Source: Nocardia miyunensis NBRC 108239
GTDB lineage: Bacteria; Actinomycetota; Actinomycetes; Mycobacteriales; Mycobacteriaceae
Reading direction: 5' to 3'
Assembly (NCBI RefSeq): GCF_001613065.1
Contig: NZ_BDBQ01000114.1
Span: 1-42,450 of the forward strand
Length of the DNA: 42,450 bases
Part shown: positions 15,585 through 24,329 of the stretch, one piece after another
Position numbering within the stretch: position 1 is the stretch's first letter
How the letters are laid out: every line of letters begins with the position of its first letter
Made by a program: the position numbers and the translations under genes
Notes under the pieces: generated by a model
The model's database searches: none
What the model was told of the DNA's origin: nothing
Seen by the model: only the letters and a program-made list of their open reading frames with translations

Positions 15585-16961
15585 GTGCTTCTCGACGATC
15601 CTCGCGCCGGTTACGACGGCGATTCGCGCCGCGGCTGGTTTCGAAGGCCGTCGAGCCGGGCCCGGACCGCCGTCGCGGTTGCGGCGGTGCCGCTGCTGCT
15701 GACCGTGTTGCAGATCGTGGCCTCGCGCAACGGTTTCGAGGGTCCGCTGCAGAGTGTTTGGCACGACTACTTCGGGACGCCCAAATCGATGTCGATGCCG
15801 TGGGCGGGGCTCGCGCTGGCGCTGGTCGGGTTGTCCTGGCGGCGGCGGTTCATCACGCTGGGAATCGCGATCGTGCTGGATGCGGTGATCGCCGGTATCC
15901 GTGCGGCACTGGGCGGTCCGTTCACCTTCGGCAACGGCGCGGTGATCACGCTGACCGGTCTGGCGCTGGTGGCCTGGCTGGGCTGGGAGGGCCGCGACAA
16001 ACGCAACGCACTGCACGCGGCCGCGCTGGGTGCGCTGCTGATCCTGGCCACCAAGGTCGGTGACGTCTGGCTGCACGTCACTGTGATGGCCGGGCCGAAT
16101 GTGCTGGATCGGTATGTGGCGCTGGCCGATCGCGCGCTCGGCGAGCCGTCCTGGGCCGTGGCGCGGATACTCGATTCGCTCGGTCCCGTGCCGCCCGCGG
16201 TGCTGCACTGGGTCTATATCGAACTGCCCGTCGCGGCGATGGTGATCGCGGTGTGGCAGCTGCGGCACGTGGCCTCGGCGTCGAATCGCACGGGCGCGTG
16301 GCCGAATCACTATCTGGTGCGGACCTTCCTGGTGCTCGGTCTGGTCGGGCCGCTCATCTATGTGCTGTTCCCCGTGGTGGGGCCGATGTTCGCCTTCGCC
16401 GCCGACGGGCACGGGATGCAGATCGGCAATTTCTGGCCGCATCACCTGCCGCCGTTCGATCACCGGCCCGCCGCGATGCGGTTCGACGCGTTCACCCCGC
16501 GCAACTGCGTGCCCTCGATGCACGCGGCCTGGTCGACGTCGATATTCCTGCACTCCCGCCGCGACGTCGACGGCTCGCCCGCACCCCGCTGGCTGCGCTG
16601 GGGCGGAGCGTTCTGGGTGCTGGCGACGCTCGTGGCCACCCTGGGCTTCGGTTATCACTACGGCTCGGACCTGATCGCGGGCGCGGTCCTGTGCCTCACC
16701 GTCGAATCGGCCCTGCGTGACCCCGAACGCGGCTGGAACCGCACTCGCGTCCAGATCGTTGTCGCGGGCGCTGTCTTGTTCACCGCCCTCCTGCTGGCCT
16801 TCCGCTATCTGCCCCTGTGGATGGCCCAGCACCCCGTCCCCGCGGGCCTGATCCTCCTGCTGCTCGTAGCCGCCTACGCCCGCGCCTTCCACAACACCTG
16901 GTTCGCCCATACAGCGATCGACAGCAGGACCGCCAGCATGGATGACGCCCTCACTCGGTAG
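15585..16961 (+). CDS. PAP2-superfamily integral membrane phosphatase (inositol phosphotransferase-like)
   Basis: 458 aa, about ten hydrophobic segments. The PAP2 catalytic motifs are RNCVPSMHAAW (H313) and GFGYHYGSDLIAG (H358, D362), in the order seen in aureobasidin-sensitive inositol-phosphorylceramide synthase relatives. The N-terminal half is an additional membrane domain. It probably acts on a phospholipid or polyprenyl phosphate at the outer membrane face; substrate unknown. The GTG has TACTAT (15573-15578) six bases upstream and no RBS, fitting a leaderless mRNA. A strong hairpin follows the stop. Confidence 0.85.
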   Translation: MLLDDPRAGYDGDSRRGWFRRPSSRARTAVAVAAVPLLLTVLQIVASRNGFEGPLQSVWHDYFGTPKSMSMPWAGLALALVGLSWRRRFITLGIAIVLDAVIAGIRAALGGPFTFGNGAVITLTGLALVAWLGWEGRDKRNALHAAALGALLILATKVGDVWLHVTVMAGPNVLDRYVALADRALGEPSWAVARILDSLGPVPPAVLHWVYIELPVAAMVIAVWQLRHVASASNRTGAWPNHYLVRTFLVLGLVGPLIYVLFPVVGPMFAFAADGHGMQIGNFWPHHLPPFDHRPAAMRFDAFTPRNCVPSMHAAWSTSIFLHSRRDVDGSPAPRWLRWGGAFWVLATLVATLGFGYHYGSDLIAGAVLCLTVESALRDPERGWNRTRVQIVVAGAVLFTALLLAFRYLPLWMAQHPVPAGLILLLLVAAYARAFHNTWFAHTAIDSRTASMDDALTR

Positions 16962-16967
16962 ACCGGC

Positions 16968-16993
16968 GGTGTGCCACCCGCAGGTGGCACACC
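16968..16993 (+). terminator. Terminator hairpin after the PAP2 gene
   Basis: GGTGTGCCACC and GGTGGCACACC: perfect 11-bp stem, CGCA loop, seven bases past the stop codon. Confidence 0.85.
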
Positions 16994-17137
16994 ACAGCGC
17001 TTGCTCCTGGCCCGGGACCACGGCAGGTTTCACCGAGGCTTCAGTTCGAGCGGGAAGCCGAATCGCCGGCCCGTACTTGCCCGCTCATGGATCGACCGAT
17101 AGTCGAATGGAACAACACCGCAGGTCACCGGCTTAAG

Positions 17138-17247
17138 CCAACTCCAAGGCCGTGGCCCGGGTCGATTCTGGACTGAGCGGAGGGAGGGAAGAATCGGCCC
17201 TTGGGGGGCCGCGGCCCGCCGGAGCGAAGCGGAGGCAAAATAATACT
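17138..17247 (+). repeat. Dispersed intergenic repeat, copy A
   Basis: Two blocks shared with copies B, C and D: AGGCCGTGGCCCGGGTCGAT... (17147-17183) and the 19-mer GCCGGAGCGAAGCGGAGGC at 17218-17236, followed by AAAATAATACT. It ends on the base before the GTG of the AAA ATPase gene, and its GGAGG lies 12 bases before that GTG. Confidence 0.85.
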
Positions 17248-19455
17248 GTGCTGTCGTTGACTACCCGACTGAACCGTTCGGCTGCGGATGCGCGGCGGGG
17301 GGTGGTGCGGGTACATCCGGAGGCGCTGGCGGCGCTGGGGCTGCGGGAGTGGGACGGGATCACCGTGATCGGGTCGCGGCGGACCGCGGCGGTGGCGGGG
17401 GTCGCCCCGGCGGGGACTCCGGCGGGGGTCGTGCTGCTCGACGACGTGACGTTGTCCAATGCGGGGGTGCGGGAGGACGCGACCGTGGCGGTCTCTCCGG
17501 CAACGGTTTTCGGGGCGCGGCGGATCTCGGTGACCGGATCGGCGCAGGCGATGCGATCGGTTGCGGAGGCGACGTTGCGGCAGGCGCTGCTGGGGAAGGT
17601 CGTCACGGTGGGCGATACCGTGTCGCTGCTGCCGCGCGACCTGGGGCCGGGGACCAGCAACGCGGCGGCCTCGCAGGCGCTCTCGCGGACCTTCGGCATC
17701 GCGTGGACCTCGGAGCTGCTCACCGTCACCGCGATCGATCCGGGGCCCGGGCCGGTGAGTGTGCAGCCCAACAGTGCCGTCGTCTGGGGCCCGGGCGTTC
17801 CGTCGGCGGAGGCGTCGCACGATCCGGGTGGCGCGCCGGAATCACTCGCCGAGCCGGGGGCGCGAATTACGGTGCGGGAGCGCCCTTCCGCGGTCCCGGT
17901 CGCCGAACTCGCGGGCGTGCGCGCGCAGGCCGCGAAACTGACCGAATGGCTCAGCCTCGCCCTGGACGAGCCCGAACTGCTGAAAACCCTCGGTGCGCCA
18001 CCGCATCTCGGCGTCCTGATCACCGGTCCGGCCGGCGTGGGGAAGGCGACGCTGGCCCGCGCGGTGTCCACGCCGCGTCGCATCGTGGAACTCGACGGAC
18101 CGGCCGTCGGCGCGACCGAGAGCGGCACCCGGCTGCGGGAGGTCGCCCTCGCGGTGTCCGAGATCGGTTCCGGCGCGGGCGGTGTGCTGTTGATCACCGA
18201 TATCGACGCGCTGCTCCCGGCCGATCGCGAACCGGTGGCGACATTGATCCTGGATCAGCTGCGCGCCGCGGTCGCGACACCCGGAGTCGCCTTCGTGGCC
18301 ACGACTTCTCATCCGGCGGGCATCGACTCCCGTTTGCGCGCACCGGAACTGTGCGATCGTGAGGTCGCGCTGACCCTGCCGACCGCGGCCGTGCGCAAGG
18401 ACCTGCTGGCGCTACTGTTGCGCAAGGTGCCCACCGATGATCTGGTGTTCGATGAGATCGCCTCGCGCACACCAGGTTTCGTGGCTTCCGATCTGGCGGC
18501 ACTGTGTCGGGAGGCGGCGTTGCGGGCGGCCTCGCGGGCCAGCCGGGAACATTCCGATCCGGTGCTGACCCAGCCGGACCTGGTCGGCGCGCTCGAGGTG
18601 ATTCGCCCGCTGTCGCGTTCGGGCACGGAAGAATTGGCGATCGGCAGTCTCAGCCTGAACGACGTCGGCGATATGACGGAGACCAAACAGGCCCTGACCG
18701 AATCGGTGCTGTGGCCGCTGCGGCATCCGGACTCCTTCGCCCGTCTCGGCATCGATCCGCCGCGCGGTGTGCTGCTCTACGGCCCGCCCGGGTGCGGCAA
18801 GACATTCCTGGTCCGCGCGCTCGCCGGCAGCGGTCAGCTCAGCGTGCACGCGGTCAAGGGTGCGGAGCTGATGGACAAATGGGTCGGCTCCTCCGAGCGC
18901 GCGGTTCGCGAATTGTTCCAGCGCGCACGCGATTCCGCGCCCTCGCTGATCTTCCTGGACGAGGTGGACGCCCTCGCGCCGCGCCGCGGCCAGAGCGGCG
19001 ACTCCGGCGTCGGTGACCGCGTCGTCGCCGCACTGCTCACCGAACTGGACGGCGTGGAACCGCTGCGCGAGGTCGTCGTGGTCGGCGCGACCAATCGCCC
19101 CGAACTGATCGATCCCGCACTCATGCGCCCCGGCCGCCTCGAGCGCCTGGTGTTCGTCCCGCCGCCCGACGCCGCCGGTCGCGCCGACATCCTGCGCACC
19201 GCCGGCCGCTCGGTCCCCCTCGCCGCCGACGTGAACCTCACCGACCTGGCCGCGACCCTCGACGGCTACTCCGCCGCCGACTGCTCGGCCCTCCTGCGCG
19301 AAGCGGCCCTGGCGGCCATGCGCCGCGACGTCGATGCCGCCGACGTCACCGCCGCCGACGTGGCCGCCGCCCGCGCGACCGTCCGCCCCTCCCTCGACGC
19401 GGCCCAGGTCGAATCCTTGCGCGCTTACGCCGAACACCGCGCCGCCGACATCTGA
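17248..19455 (+). CDS. CDC48-like tandem AAA ATPase
   Basis: 735 aa. A CDC48 N-like double-psi domain (RRGVVRVHPEALAALGL..., residues 1-110), then two AAA modules. D1 (about 220-430) has a weak Walker A GPAGVGKA (260-267; the Thr/Ser after Lys is Ala) and LLITDIDALLP instead of DExD. D2 (about 470-735) is canonical: GPPGCGKT (512-519), IFLDEVDALAPRRG (D571-E572), VVVGATNRPELIDPALMRPGR. Such proteins unfold or remodel protein complexes with ATP. Corresponds by content to Rv0435c, which in M. tuberculosis precedes pssA-psd; here the strand differs and the Mrp operon intervenes. GTG 17248 is chosen because the domain starts there; RBS comes from repeat copy A. Confidence 0.92.
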   Translation: MLSLTTRLNRSAADARRGVVRVHPEALAALGLREWDGITVIGSRRTAAVAGVAPAGTPAGVVLLDDVTLSNAGVREDATVAVSPATVFGARRISVTGSAQAMRSVAEATLRQALLGKVVTVGDTVSLLPRDLGPGTSNAAASQALSRTFGIAWTSELLTVTAIDPGPGPVSVQPNSAVVWGPGVPSAEASHDPGGAPESLAEPGARITVRERPSAVPVAELAGVRAQAAKLTEWLSLALDEPELLKTLGAPPHLGVLITGPAGVGKATLARAVSTPRRIVELDGPAVGATESGTRLREVALAVSEIGSGAGGVLLITDIDALLPADREPVATLILDQLRAAVATPGVAFVATTSHPAGIDSRLRAPELCDREVALTLPTAAVRKDLLALLLRKVPTDDLVFDEIASRTPGFVASDLAALCREAALRAASRASREHSDPVLTQPDLVGALEVIRPLSRSGTEELAIGSLSLNDVGDMTETKQALTESVLWPLRHPDSFARLGIDPPRGVLLYGPPGCGKTFLVRALAGSGQLSVHAVKGAELMDKWVGSSERAVRELFQRARDSAPSLIFLDEVDALAPRRGQSGDSGVGDRVVAALLTELDGVEPLREVVVVGATNRPELIDPALMRPGRLERLVFVPPPDAAGRADILRTAGRSVPLAADVNLTDLAATLDGYSAADCSALLREAALAAMRRDVDAADVTAADVAAARATVRPSLDAAQVESLRAYAEHRAADI

Positions 19456-19554
19456 CCACTGCTCACACAGCCGACATCCGGCCCGGACGGCGCGAATTGC
19501 GCGTAACCGGCACGTCCCCGATGGAGTGTTTCGTCTCACAGGTAGTTTTGCCTG

Positions 19555-20880
19555 GTGCGCACTCCTCATGCCGCGGTGGAGATGGTCACGGCCTTCGTGT
19601 CCACGTTGGTTGCCGGGATGTCGCTGTTGCTGCCGATCGACTTCGCGTGGTCGTCGGAATCGACCCCGCTGCAGCTGGATATGCTCGCGTTCAGCGTGCC
19701 GCGGGCGATCGCGATGGGCGCCATCATCGCGGTGCTGGTCGCGGTGTTCGCCACGACGGTCAACCATGCGCTGGCGGCCTGGGGGACGGCCCTGGCCGGC
19801 GTGGTGATCATGCTGATCAACCATCTAGCGGGCCACGGCGCGAGTCCGGTCGCGCCGCTGTCCACCCTGAACTTCGTGGATTCGATCGCGGGCGGCATGC
19901 TGCTCGGCGGGATCGCGGCCGCGGTGCTGCGTGGGCGGATGCAGGTGTTCGGCTGGACGCTCGGCGCGCTGACCAGCTTCGTCATCGCCGCGGCGCTGCC
20001 GGCGGCGCATTCGGCGAATCCGTACGAGCCCGTTCCCGCGCACTGGTCGTCGGTGGACTATCCGCCGCTGTGGCTGATCGAGGTGACGCTCGTGCTGGTC
20101 GCGATCGGCACGTTGGTCAACCGTCGGCGCAGCGGTATCGAGCGACGCGCGTTCGAACTGCCGATGGCCCCGATCGTGGCGGGCGTGCTCTACATCGGCG
20201 CGGCCCTGCTCGGCTCGCAATGGCTGGCCGGGCAGAACGTGAACGGGACCGATATCGTGCTGGCCGTGGCGATAACGGCCGTCACCGCGACGATAGCGGC
20301 GATGTTGCTGCCGCGTCGGGACGGCACCCTGGTTCTGCTCGCGGTCGCACTCTCCTCGGTCGGCAGCGCGATCGTCCCGACGCAGGTGCCGGGCTGGTCG
20401 GCGTGGATCCTGGTGGCTCTGCTGGCGTTGGGGATCCTGCTGGGGTTCCGGTATCCAGCGCCCTTGCTGGCGATGGCCGCGCTGGCTGTGCTCGCGGTGG
20501 CGGGCGCGTTGAGCTCCGGTGATCACGGGCGCCTGCACGTCGCGGCGATCGGCGCGGCCCTGGCGCTCATCGCCGGATTCAGCTTCGGGTGCGCGGCGCC
20601 GCGGTACAACCCGACCCGCGTGCTGGGCGTCGCGATCGTCCTGGGCTCCTCGGTTGTGCTGGCGACCCGCGGTCGCGGTGAGTTCGGCACCGCGGTCATC
20701 GGGGGCGCCCACTGGAGTTCGGCTCCCGCGCCGATGGCTCAGTCGGCCGGCGCGTACTGGGTGGCCCTGGCCATCACGGTCTGCTGTGCGCTGTCGTTGC
20801 TGGCGCTGCGACATTGGCGCAAAGTCACCGGGCTGCCACGGCAACCCGTCGAATCCGAAGAATTGCCTGGAGATAGCTAA
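19555..20880 (+). CDS. Polytopic membrane protein of unknown function
   Basis: 441 aa with about 11-12 hydrophobic segments spread over the whole length (for example MGAIIAVLVAVFATTV, WILVALLALGILLGF, YWVALAITVCCALSLLAL) and a short polar C-terminal tail. I recognise no transporter or enzyme motif. GTG start at 19555; it is 99 bp after the AAA ATPase and 104 bp before mrpA on the same strand, so it may be cotranscribed with either. Confidence 0.8.
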   Translation: MRTPHAAVEMVTAFVSTLVAGMSLLLPIDFAWSSESTPLQLDMLAFSVPRAIAMGAIIAVLVAVFATTVNHALAAWGTALAGVVIMLINHLAGHGASPVAPLSTLNFVDSIAGGMLLGGIAAAVLRGRMQVFGWTLGALTSFVIAAALPAAHSANPYEPVPAHWSSVDYPPLWLIEVTLVLVAIGTLVNRRRSGIERRAFELPMAPIVAGVLYIGAALLGSQWLAGQNVNGTDIVLAVAITAVTATIAAMLLPRRDGTLVLLAVALSSVGSAIVPTQVPGWSAWILVALLALGILLGFRYPAPLLAMAALAVLAVAGALSSGDHGRLHVAAIGAALALIAGFSFGCAAPRYNPTRVLGVAIVLGSSVVLATRGRGEFGTAVIGGAHWSSAPAPMAQSAGAYWVALAITVCCALSLLALRHWRKVTGLPRQPVESEELPGDS

Positions 20881-20984
20881 ACGGCATATAAGGTTGGGTT
20901 TCCGCCGGTCGTGGCGAAGCGGTGTCTGTGACGCCAAGTAAGCTCGACCTCACTCCACCCCGCCCCCGACCGACGGAGTGATGT

Positions 20985-23876
20985 TTGCTCGCCATCCTGC
21001 TCGCACACGCGGCCGCGGCTCTCCTCGCGCCGCCGTGCGTTCGGATGTTCGGCAGACGCGGCTTCTACGCGCTGGCCCTGGCCCCGCTGGGCGGCCTGGT
21101 CTGGGTACTCGCGCACTGGAACGACGGACAGGCCGTGCGCATCGAATGGGCGCCCGACATCCACATGGATCTGGACCTGCGCCTGGATTCGCTCGCCTGC
21201 ATCATGTCGGTGCTGGTGCTGGGCATCGGGACATTGATCCTGGCTTATTGCGCGAGCTATTTCGACGATGCCGACCGCCAGCGCCTCGGCATCTTCGCCG
21301 GGTACATGGTCGCTTTCTCCGGGGCCATGTTCGGCCTGGTGACCAGCGACAACATGATCCTGATGTTCACCTTCTGGGAGGTGACGACGGTCCTGTCCTT
21401 CCTGCTGGTCGGCCATCACGCCGAACAGACCGCGGGCCGTCGCGCGGCCCTGCAGGCGCTGCTGGTGACCGGTGCGGGCGGGCTGACGATGCTGGTCGGC
21501 ATCATCATGGTCGGCGAGGGTTGCGGCAGCTACCGCCTCTCGGAGGTGGTGCACCGCGCGGATCCGCACTCCTGGTCGACCGGTGTCGCGGTGGTGCTGA
21601 TCCTGATCGGCGCGCTGAGCAAATCGGCGATCGTGCCGCTGCACTTCTGGCTGCCCGGTGCGATGGCCGCGCCGACGCCGGTCAGCGCCTACCTGCACGC
21701 CGCGGCCATGGTGAAGGCCGGTGTGTACCTGGTCGCGCGCCTGGCGCCGGTGTTCGCGGTCGCCGCGCCCTGGCACCCGATCCTGCTCACCCTCGGCCTG
21801 CTGTCGATGATCCTGGCCGGTCTGCGATCACTTCAGGTGTACGACCTGAAACTGGTGCTCGCCTTCGGCACGGTCAGCCAGCTGGGTTTCATGATCGTGC
21901 TGGTCGGCATCGGCACGCCGGACGCCGCCCTGGCCGGTGCGGCGATGATCGTGGCGCACGCGATGTTCAAGGCATGCCTGTTCATGGTCGTGGGCGTCAT
22001 CGATCACAGTGCCGGAACCCGCGATATGCGCAGGCTGTCCGGGCTCGGCCGACGCGCGCCGCTGCTGTGCGGTACCGCGATCCTGGCGGCGTTGAGCATG
22101 GCGGGCATTCCGCCGCTGTTCGGATTCGTCGGCAAGGAGAGCGCGCTGGCCGCGATCATGGGCGCGAGCGATCTGTCCGGGCCGGTGAAGATCGCGGAGA
22201 CTTTCGGCGTGGTCGTCGGGTCGATGTTCACCGTCGGTTACAGCATCCGATTCCTGTGGGGCGCGTTCGGGTCCAAGTCCGGCTCACCTGCGTCGCAGGA
22301 CGTTCCCGAGCCCGAAATCGCCTGGCACCGACCGAGTTTCGCGTTCGTCGCCCCGGCGAGCCTGTTGGCGCTGGGCGGCCTGGCCGCCGCCCTGGGCGCA
22401 TCCTGGCTGGACCGGCTGCTGCGCCCCTACGCGCGGACCCTGCCGGGGCCCGAGCCCACCCATCTGGCGCTGTGGCACGGCTGGGGGCAACCGCTCACGC
22501 TGTCCATGATCGCCATCGCCTGCGGTCTGCTGCTGTTCGAGATCCGCGACCACATCGGCGAATCCGCGACGCCGCGGCTGGGCAACGCCGACCGCGTCTA
22601 CGACGCGACCCTGCGCGCGATGGATCAGCTCTCGCTGCGCATGACCGGTGCGACACAGCGCGGTTCGCTCCCGCTCAACCAGGCGCTGATCCTGATCACC
22701 CTGATCATCCTGCCCGTCGCGATGCTCCTGGCCGGTGCCCGCTCGAAAGTCGCACTGCGCCTGTGGGATTCACCGTGGCAGCTGGTGATCGGCGTGATCG
22801 TGGTCATGATGGCGCTGGGCGCGACGGTGATGCGCAATCGCCTGGCCGCGGTGCTGCTGGTCGGGGTGACCGGATACGGCTGCGGCGGTATCTTCGCCCT
22901 GCACGGCGCGCCCGACCTCGCGCTGACCCAATTCCTGGTCGAGACACTGACATTGGTGATCTTCGTGCTGGTGCTGCGCAAATTCCCCGCGGAGGTGCAG
23001 CCGGACAGTATCGCGAAGTTCAAGGTGCGGCGCGCGATTCTGGCGGCGCTGGTCGGCGCGACGGTCGCGGGTCTGGCCGCCTTCGCGATCGCCGCCCGCG
23101 ACACCGATCCGATCTGGCATCAGATCCCTTCGGCCGCATACGAATTCGGCGGCGGGAAGAACGCGGTGAACGTCCTGCTGGTGGATATCCGCGCCTGGGA
23201 CACCCTCGGCGAGATCTCGGTCCTGCTGGTCGCCGCTACGGGCGTCGCCTCGCTGATGTTCCGCAGCCGCCGTTTCGGCACGCTGCCGCGAGTCGCCGAT
23301 GCCCCCGGTTACACCCCCGACCCCAGCCGCAGCTACTGGCTGACCGCCTCACCGCTGGTCGCGCGGCGGCATCGCTCGATGGTGCTGGCGATGACTACCC
23401 GCCTGCTGTTCCCGACGATCATGGTCCTGTCGGCGTACTTCTTCTTCTCCGGTCACAACGCGCCCGGCGGCGGGTTCGCCGGTGGGCTCACCGCCGGATT
23501 GGCCCTGGTACTGCGTTATCTCGCGGGCGGGCGGTACGAATTGGCCGAGGCGCTGCCGGTGGACGCCGGACATCTGCTCGGCGCGGGCCTGGCGCTGGCC
23601 GCCGGGACCGCGACCGGGTCGCTGCTGCTGGGCGCGCCGCCGCTGTCCTCGGCGATCATCCAGGTGACCGTGCCGTTCTTCGGACACGTCAAATTGGTCA
23701 CCGCGATGCTGTTCGACCTGGGCGTCTATCTGATCGTCGTCGGTCTCGTGCTGGACGTGCTGCGCAGCCTCGGCGCGCGGCTGGACACCGAGGAACCCGC
23801 CGTCCCGTCCGTCGCGCCACACGTCGACGACACCGCCGCGGTGCGCTCGCCCGACCCGGCACAGGAGGTCCGGTGA
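20985..23876 (+). CDS. mrpA: Mrp Na+/H+ antiporter subunit A (A-B fusion)
   Basis: 963 aa. The largest subunit of the Mrp cation/proton antiporter, homologous to NuoL of complex I: WEVTTVLSFLLVG, KSAIVPLHFWLPGAM, PVSAYLHAAAMVKAG and KLVLAFGTVSQLGFMIV, with the conserved Glu/Lys/His of the proton path. The C-terminal part adds the MrpA DUF4040-type helices and an MrpB domain (YFFFSGHNAPGGGFAGGLTA), so no separate mrpB is present. TTG start at 20985 with GGAG six bases upstream; an ATG at 20981 is out of frame. Its TGA overlaps the GTG of mrpC. It would exchange Na+ for H+, for pH and salt homeostasis. Confidence 0.96.
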   Translation: MLAILLAHAAAALLAPPCVRMFGRRGFYALALAPLGGLVWVLAHWNDGQAVRIEWAPDIHMDLDLRLDSLACIMSVLVLGIGTLILAYCASYFDDADRQRLGIFAGYMVAFSGAMFGLVTSDNMILMFTFWEVTTVLSFLLVGHHAEQTAGRRAALQALLVTGAGGLTMLVGIIMVGEGCGSYRLSEVVHRADPHSWSTGVAVVLILIGALSKSAIVPLHFWLPGAMAAPTPVSAYLHAAAMVKAGVYLVARLAPVFAVAAPWHPILLTLGLLSMILAGLRSLQVYDLKLVLAFGTVSQLGFMIVLVGIGTPDAALAGAAMIVAHAMFKACLFMVVGVIDHSAGTRDMRRLSGLGRRAPLLCGTAILAALSMAGIPPLFGFVGKESALAAIMGASDLSGPVKIAETFGVVVGSMFTVGYSIRFLWGAFGSKSGSPASQDVPEPEIAWHRPSFAFVAPASLLALGGLAAALGASWLDRLLRPYARTLPGPEPTHLALWHGWGQPLTLSMIAIACGLLLFEIRDHIGESATPRLGNADRVYDATLRAMDQLSLRMTGATQRGSLPLNQALILITLIILPVAMLLAGARSKVALRLWDSPWQLVIGVIVVMMALGATVMRNRLAAVLLVGVTGYGCGGIFALHGAPDLALTQFLVETLTLVIFVLVLRKFPAEVQPDSIAKFKVRRAILAALVGATVAGLAAFAIAARDTDPIWHQIPSAAYEFGGGKNAVNVLLVDIRAWDTLGEISVLLVAATGVASLMFRSRRFGTLPRVADAPGYTPDPSRSYWLTASPLVARRHRSMVLAMTTRLLFPTIMVLSAYFFFSGHNAPGGGFAGGLTAGLALVLRYLAGGRYELAEALPVDAGHLLGAGLALAAGTATGSLLLGAPPLSSAIIQVTVPFFGHVKLVTAMLFDLGVYLIVVGLVLDVLRSLGARLDTEEPAVPSVAPHVDDTAAVRSPDPAQEVR

Positions 23877-24256
23877 CCGCGAACATCACCATGCTCGTCC
23901 TGATCGGCGTCACCGTCGCCTGCGCGGTGTACATGGTGCTCGAACGCGCGGTGTCGAAGATGCTGCTCGGGATGATCCTGTTCGGCAACGCGGTGAATCT
24001 GCTGATCCTGACCGTCGGCGGCCGGGACGGCCGGCCGCCGATCCTCGGCGAGACCGATCGGGTGCATCACGGCACCTCCGATCCGCTGGCCCAGGCGATG
24101 GTGCTGACCTCGATCGTGATCACCATGGGCCTGGCCGCCTTCGTGCTCGCGCTGGCCTACCGCTCCTACGCCCTGACCACCACCGAACAGGTCCCGGACG
24201 ACCCCGAGGACGTGAAGGTCGCCAAGCGTCGCGAGGGGGAGGATCCGGAACAGTGA
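23873..24256 (+). CDS. mrpC: Mrp antiporter subunit C
   Basis: 127 aa, NuoK-like, three membrane helices: ITMLVLIGVTVACAVYMVLE, LLGMILFGNAVNLLILTVGG and MVLTSIVITMGLAAFVLALA, the last two with typical MnhC sequence (DPLAQAMVLTSIVI). GTG start with AGGAGG, overlapping the mrpA stop. A charged tail follows. Confidence 0.96.
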   Translation: MTANITMLVLIGVTVACAVYMVLERAVSKMLLGMILFGNAVNLLILTVGGRDGRPPILGETDRVHHGTSDPLAQAMVLTSIVITMGLAAFVLALAYRSYALTTTEQVPDDPEDVKVAKRREGEDPEQ

Positions 24257-24329
24257 GCGAGCTTGCGAGCGAACCGATGAAGCGGCCCCCCGGGGGTACG
24301 GCCGTGCTGAGCGCCGGCGAGGTGCGGTC
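24257..24329 (+). other. Spacer with a short palindromic-type repeat inside the mrp operon
   Basis: A 73-bp gap between mrpC and mrpD, while other neighbours mostly overlap. It begins with GAGCGAGCTTGCGAGCGAA, a partly self-complementary sequence, and includes CCCCCGGGGG. It may form a hairpin that tunes expression of mrpD-G. Confidence 0.4.

Noticed and set aside
20978..24256. 1092-aa open frame overlapping mrpA
   Set aside because: It only becomes real at its end (mrpC, from 23873); the first 960 codons are an Arg-rich shadow of mrpA.
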